Positions 55,508-58,947 of a stretch of 58,947 nucleotides of DNA are shown in pieces. The position numbers were made by a program, and so were the translations under genes. The DNA comes from an uncultured Alphaproteobacteria bacterium (GTDB lineage: Bacteria; Pseudomonadota; Alphaproteobacteria; Thalassobaculales; Thalassobaculaceae). The notes beneath the pieces are model-generated. The model saw only the letters and a list, made by a program, of their open reading frames with translations, ran no database searches and was not told the DNA's origin. The DNA lies in the NCBI GenBank assembly GCA_902589475.1, contig CACITD010000009.1, forward strand, positions 1 through 58,947, written 5' to 3'. Numbering within the stretch: the first letter of the stretch is position 1; each line of letters opens with the position of its first letter.

Positions 55508-55947
55508 TTTTTATTTTCTCCCTTCCATTTTCCGGCTTTTTTTAAAGAGTCAGCAACTTCTTTTGGCATGTAGTTTTCATCGTGCTTTGCCAAGATGGTT
55601 TTAGCGCGGAATATACCTTTAGAAAGATGCCCTTCGGCTACAACTCCCTGATTTTCTCTAAAAAGATCGGGTAAAGGTCCTCGGTAGACTGCAGGGATAG
55701 AATGTTTTAAGTCAGTAACTTCGAAGCGCACCGTTATTCCGTCTTCAGATTTACTCAATGATCCATTTTTGACGAGCCCACCAATCCGAATTTGCTTATC
55801 AGTATTTATCGACTTTTCTTTTATATCGCTTGGGCTATAAAAAAAAACGAGGGTATCTTCAAATGCAGTTAGAGCGAGTGCTGAAGCAACGAGTAGGGAT
55901 AAAAAACCTAAACCTATAAATGTTAACCGCCGGCGCGTTGGTGTCAT
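55504..55947 (-). CDS. ccmE: haem chaperone CcmE
   Basis: A periplasmic haem carrier of 147 residues anchored by one N-terminal segment (FIGLGFLSLLVASALAL). His122 in LAKHDENYMP is the covalent haem-binding histidine, with Tyr126 as the usual axial neighbour. The start forms an ATGA overlap with the ccmD stop, and the stop overlaps ccmF by 4 bases. Confidence 0.97.
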   Translation of the reverse strand: MTPTRRRLTFIGLGFLSLLVASALALTAFEDTLVFFYSPSDIKEKSINTDKQIRIGGLVKNGSLSKSEDGITVRFEVTDLKHSIPAVYRGPLPDLFRENQGVVAEGHLSKGIFRAKTILAKHDENYMPKEVADSLKKAGKWKGENKN

Positions 55948-56120
55948 GAATCTTTTTCGACCTTAAAAGTTTTTTTGTCCTGTTCTTGGTTGTTTTTGAC
56001 GAGTTCACCCAGTTGGCGTTGTGCGATGCGAAAACGAAATAGTGAGTAGGCTAATAACGTGACTAACAATATTGCCGTCGCGCCGTAAGCTGACCATATA
56101 AAGTGCTCATACGTATCCAT
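55944..56120 (-). CDS. ccmD: haem exporter small subunit CcmD
   Basis: A 58-residue protein read from ATG at 56118-56120 to TGA at 55944-55946. It starts MDTYEHFIWSAYGATA, has one membrane segment (AILLVTLLAYSLF) and a basic, then charged tail. This is the usual CcmD layout, and it sits between ccmC and ccmE. Its stop overlaps the ccmE start by 4 bases. It helps release haem-loaded CcmE from CcmABC. Confidence 0.9.
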   Translation of the reverse strand: MDTYEHFIWSAYGATAILLVTLLAYSLFRFRIAQRQLGELVKNNQEQDKKTFKVEKDS

Positions 56121-56226
56121 GTCATCATTTGAAGTTTGTTAAATTCCCCAAGTAAACTAATCTAGATATAAATCACTATAAGGCATGTGCCAAGAGTAGC
56201 GCGTCGCTTACAGGACAATGCGGCAA

Positions 56227-56943
56227 TCAGCCGCTTTTCAATAACTGTTTGGCCTCAATTCTTTTTTCAATCAATATAGTCCGCATTTTTATGATTAAAA
56301 TCGAAATAAGGAGGAGCTTGAACCCCAGAGCCATCAATAATAATGGTGTGAGCATAGATATATCTATTGCTGGGGCGTCAAGGCGAGATAAACTTGCAGG
56401 TTGATGCAGAGTATTCCACCAATCCACAGAAAATTTTATTATTGGGACATTTACAAAACCTATCAAGGCCAGTACGGCAGCCGCTTTCGAGCCTTTCTCG
56501 GGATCATCGAATGCGTTTACCAAAGCCATATATCCGAGGTATAAAAAAAATAGGACAAGAACTGACGTTAAACGCGCATCCCATACCCACCACGTTCCCC
56601 ACATAGGTTGTCCCCACAGAGCGCCGGTTATTAACGTGATCGCAGTAAATGCTGCTCCTATTGGTGCTAATGATCGTGCTGCTATATCAGCCAATGAATG
56701 TTTCCATATAAGAAAGCTAGCGCTAGCTGCGGCCATAAGAGAATAGGTAAATAACGACATCCATGCAGCCGGCACATGAACATACATAATTCTCACTGTT
56801 TCGCCTTGCTGATAATCCGCAGGCGAGTCAAAAATGCCAAAATAAAGCCCAAAAAGAAAGCAGACGGCCGCAAATGATGACGTCCAAGGCAGAACCCTGG
56901 TGGCTAGTTTTGTAAATTGGGCTGGATTTGCAAATTTATGCAT
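56227..56943 (-). CDS. ccmC: haem ABC transporter permease CcmC
   Basis: A 238-residue membrane protein that, with CcmD, attaches haem to CcmE. The Trp-rich motif is WGTWWVWDARLTS, and about six membrane segments surround it; conserved His residues sit near MYVHVPAAW. It follows ccmB by 9 bases. The 106 bases between ccmC and ccmD hold no other gene. Confidence 0.96.
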   Translation of the reverse strand: MHKFANPAQFTKLATRVLPWTSSFAAVCFLFGLYFGIFDSPADYQQGETVRIMYVHVPAAWMSLFTYSLMAAASASFLIWKHSLADIAARSLAPIGAAFTAITLITGALWGQPMWGTWWVWDARLTSVLVLFFLYLGYMALVNAFDDPEKGSKAAAVLALIGFVNVPIIKFSVDWWNTLHQPASLSRLDAPAIDISMLTPLLLMALGFKLLLISILIIKMRTILIEKRIEAKQLLKSG

Positions 56944-56952
56944 TTCTCAATC

Positions 56953-57618
56953 CTAGTTAGTTAAATGGCGGAGCGTTGCTGCGGTCGCCCATGGGCAGAA
57001 TACCGATGATATGATTAACAAGGCGCCGAGTAATTTGACTGCCGATGAAATTTCCATACCTTCACCGCTTGCACTGATAGCTGCAACAGAAAAGATTAGT
57101 ATAGGAATTATCAAAGGCAATATTATGAGCGAGATTAGCACTCCGGAAAGCCTAGAGCCAAGTACTAATGCTGCTCCAACACCACCCATCAGACTAATTG
57201 TGGGCGTTCCAAGCAACATCGTGATTAGCAGCGTTGAGTATGAATCTAAATTCATATTTAGCATAGTAGCCAAAACTGGCGAAATCAGTAGTATAGGAAA
57301 TCCTGTGGTAAGCCAATGAACGAAGCATTTACCAAGAACAAGTAATTCCAGTGGGTAAGAAGTTAGCATCATCTGATCTAATGAGCCGTCATCAAAGTCT
57401 GATTGAAAAACCGCGTCGAGTGATAGCATCGCTGAAAGTAATGCACAAATCCAAATTATACCTCCAGAAAATTGTTGGAGCATACTTGGATCAGGGCCAA
57501 TTCCTAATGGAAAGAGAGTGACTGCGATAACAAAAAAGAACAGAACCACCCAAGCATCGTTGGCGCTTCTGTAGACAAGGATCAAATCACGCTGGACTAA
57601 AGCGAGAAACTTTTTCAT
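56953..57618 (-). CDS. ccmB: haem exporter permease CcmB
   Basis: A 221-residue membrane protein, the permease partner of CcmA. LVQRDLILVYRSANDAW at the N-terminus, FDDGSLDQMMLTSYPLE and six hydrophobic segments are typical. It lies 42 bases after ccmA in the same direction. Confidence 0.95.
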   Translation of the reverse strand: MKKFLALVQRDLILVYRSANDAWVVLFFFVIAVTLFPLGIGPDPSMLQQFSGGIIWICALLSAMLSLDAVFQSDFDDGSLDQMMLTSYPLELLVLGKCFVHWLTTGFPILLISPVLATMLNMNLDSYSTLLITMLLGTPTISLMGGVGAALVLGSRLSGVLISLIILPLIIPILIFSVAAISASGEGMEISSAVKLLGALLIISSVFCPWATAATLRHLTN

Positions 57619-57660
57619 TAATATATCCTTCAGAGGGAGTGGATCTCTGCAAAAAACATG

Positions 57661-58299
57661 TTATCCCTTTCTGCAATTATCAGTTTTTAAAATATGAACA
57701 GGACATTCGACCCTTACTTCATCATGACTGGCCATAACTACAATGCCGCCCCTTTCACAGTGATTATTCAATAAAGTGAGTAGGCCCCTAAGGCCCGCCG
57801 CGTCCAACCCAACTGTTGGCTCATCAAGTAACCATAGTGAAGCGGGTTTCAACATTAGCCTCGCTAGGGCTAACTTCCGGCTTTGACCAGAAGATAAAAA
57901 TCGTGCAGGTGAATTTGAAGAAGTAGTGAGATTAAATATTTCGAGGCTATGCTCTAACTGACCTCTTTTGTCTTTATCTCCCAAATGTATTTTCTGCCAA
58001 TATTTTAGGTTCTCTTTTATTGTTAGGTTTGATTTTATGGCGGTCGAATGGCCAACATATACTATCCTTTCGAAGTGCTCTGATAGATTGTCGTGCACAT
58101 CGTTATTATTCCAATAAATTTTCCCGGATGTTGGCTTAGATAACCCTGCCATAATTCTTAAAAGCGTTGATTTTCCGGACCCATTTTCTCCATTTAAGAG
58201 CAACATACCGCCGGACTCAATTTTGAATTCAAGATTTTTAGCTAAACAGCGGCCACCCCTAGTCACTATTAAATTGGTACCAAAAAATAAATTCTTCAT
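57661..58299 (-). CDS. ccmA: haem exporter ATP-binding protein CcmA
   Basis: The ATPase of CcmAB, 212 residues. Walker A is NGENGSGKST (about 36-45), the signature is LSSGQSRKLALARL and Walker B with D-loop is LWLLDEPTVGLD. ATP hydrolysis drives release of haem-CcmE. It is the first gene of ccmABCDEFGHI, and the 268-base gap to the divergent CoA-transferase gene must hold its promoter. Confidence 0.96.
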   Translation of the reverse strand: MKNLFFGTNLIVTRGGRCLAKNLEFKIESGGMLLLNGENGSGKSTLLRIMAGLSKPTSGKIYWNNNDVHDNLSEHFERIVYVGHSTAIKSNLTIKENLKYWQKIHLGDKDKRGQLEHSLEIFNLTTSSNSPARFLSSGQSRKLALARLMLKPASLWLLDEPTVGLDAAGLRGLLTLLNNHCERGGIVVMASHDEVRVECPVHILKTDNCRKG

Positions 58300-58567
58300 G
58301 CGGGTTTTAGCTACTCTACCATTGTCTCGATATCATTATTACTGGTTTTTGCGGTGCTCATGCATAAACAAAATGTTTCATGCTTTAAAGTAACCCTCCT
58401 AAAGGCAGCGCTCCAATAGTAATTTGTTATTTGTAACTGATTTTATCATTGGGTTAATAAATTTTCTGAAATTACTTAATAAAATGCAAGTCATGGAAAA
58501 GGACACTTGCTTTACGATTGCAGAGTAACCTACTGTTCGTTTGAAAAGTTAAAGAGGAGACAAAATA

Positions 58568-58947
58568 ATGCCCGCTAAACCAGCTTCAGATGCCTTAAAG
58601 AGGTTCACGGTGCTAGATCTAACCCGCGTGCGAGCAGGGCCAACATGTGTCCGGCAGTTAGCTGACTGGGGGGCCAACGTCATAAAAATAGAGTTACCGG
58701 AGGCTATGGAAAGTGGAAATGGACTTGGTGGCGCCCGGCATGGTCCCGATTTCCTAAATTTGCACAGAAACAAACGTGCTATGACACTTAATCTTAAGGA
58801 TAGAAAGGGTGTTGATCTGCTAAAGCGGTTAGTGAGAAAAGCTGACGTCATCGTGGAAAATTATCGGCCGGAGGTGAAAGAACGCCTGGGTGTAGACTAT
58901 GATGTTCTAAGTAAAGAAAATCCAGCACTAGTATACGCGAGTATCTC
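58568..58947 (+). CDS. CaiB/BaiF-family CoA-transferase, 5' part
   Basis: The first 126 codons of a class III CoA-transferase, cut by the window edge. VLDLTRVRAGPTCVRQLADWGANVIKIE-like residues near 15-42 form the CoA-binding fold; HRNKRAMTLNL and VIVENYRP are typical. The catalytic Asp lies beyond the edge. GAGGAG lies about ten bases before the ATG. The acyl substrate is unknown. Confidence 0.9.
   Translation, partial: MPAKPASDALKRFTVLDLTRVRAGPTCVRQLADWGANVIKIELPEAMESGNGLGGARHGPDFLNLHRNKRAMTLNLKDRKGVDLLKRLVRKADVIVENYRPEVKERLGVDYDVLSKENPALVYASI

Overview
The window looks like the chromosome of an AT-rich alphaproteobacterium, probably an uncultured marine or Rhodospirillales-like lineage. 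This is inferred from gene content and order; I have no 16S sequence or search result. The strongest clues are the block cmk-rpsA-ihfB-lapA-trpF-trpB-trpA-accD-folC facing tsaE-amgK-murU-addB-addA-trxA, the alphaproteobacterial AddAB pair, a TIGR02300-type protein, a DUF6481-type protein and a full System I cytochrome c maturation set (ccmA to ccmI). Nothing looks like phage, insertion sequence, plasmid or CRISPR; genes are tightly packed with many 1 to 11 base overlaps.

Layout. 1-4.3 kb: a tRNA-Leu fragment, an NDUFA9-like epimerase, uppP and two oxidoreductases. 4.4-8.6 kb: nudC, RNA modification genes (rsmD, rluB, a SpoU methyltransferase) and a Rhizobium-type asparaginase. 8.6-12.1 kb: looser region with small proteins, a serine hydrolase and a TauD-like dioxygenase. 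12.3-15.5 kb: aspS and gdhA. 15.6-19.0 kb: a GGT-family Ntn hydrolase divergent from a 57-residue protein fused by an ATGA overlap to an amidase, resembling the hpxW/hpxX/hpxY (AtzG/AtzE) amide-nitrogen modules. 19.1-38.3 kb: the conserved housekeeping block (peptidoglycan sugar recycling, AddAB recombination, thioredoxin, folate, malonyl-CoA, tryptophan, ribosomal protein S1, IHF, CMP kinase, EPSP synthase).

38.4-43.2 kb: TIGR02300 gene, tRNA-Ala(GGC), then a GldF-like permease, a GldG-like protein and a DUF4340 protein with no ATPase beside them, and tadA. 43.4-47.3 kb: a MetF-like protein, thiolase, SDR and an alpha/beta hydrolase carrying all the key residues of fluoroacetate dehalogenase. 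47.3-50.9 kb: four membrane-linked envelope genes (LABN, GT2, PAP2, ArnT-like GT39) that together look like a lipid A or polyprenyl-phosphate sugar cassette. 51.0-58.3 kb: ccmABCDEFGHI on the minus strand, where ccmG is broken by one extra G in a G7 run. The window ends inside a CoA-transferase gene.

The least ordinary parts are the HpxWXY-like cassette, the dehalogenase-like hydrolase, the envelope cassette, the ATPase-less GldFG locus and the ccmG frameshift.
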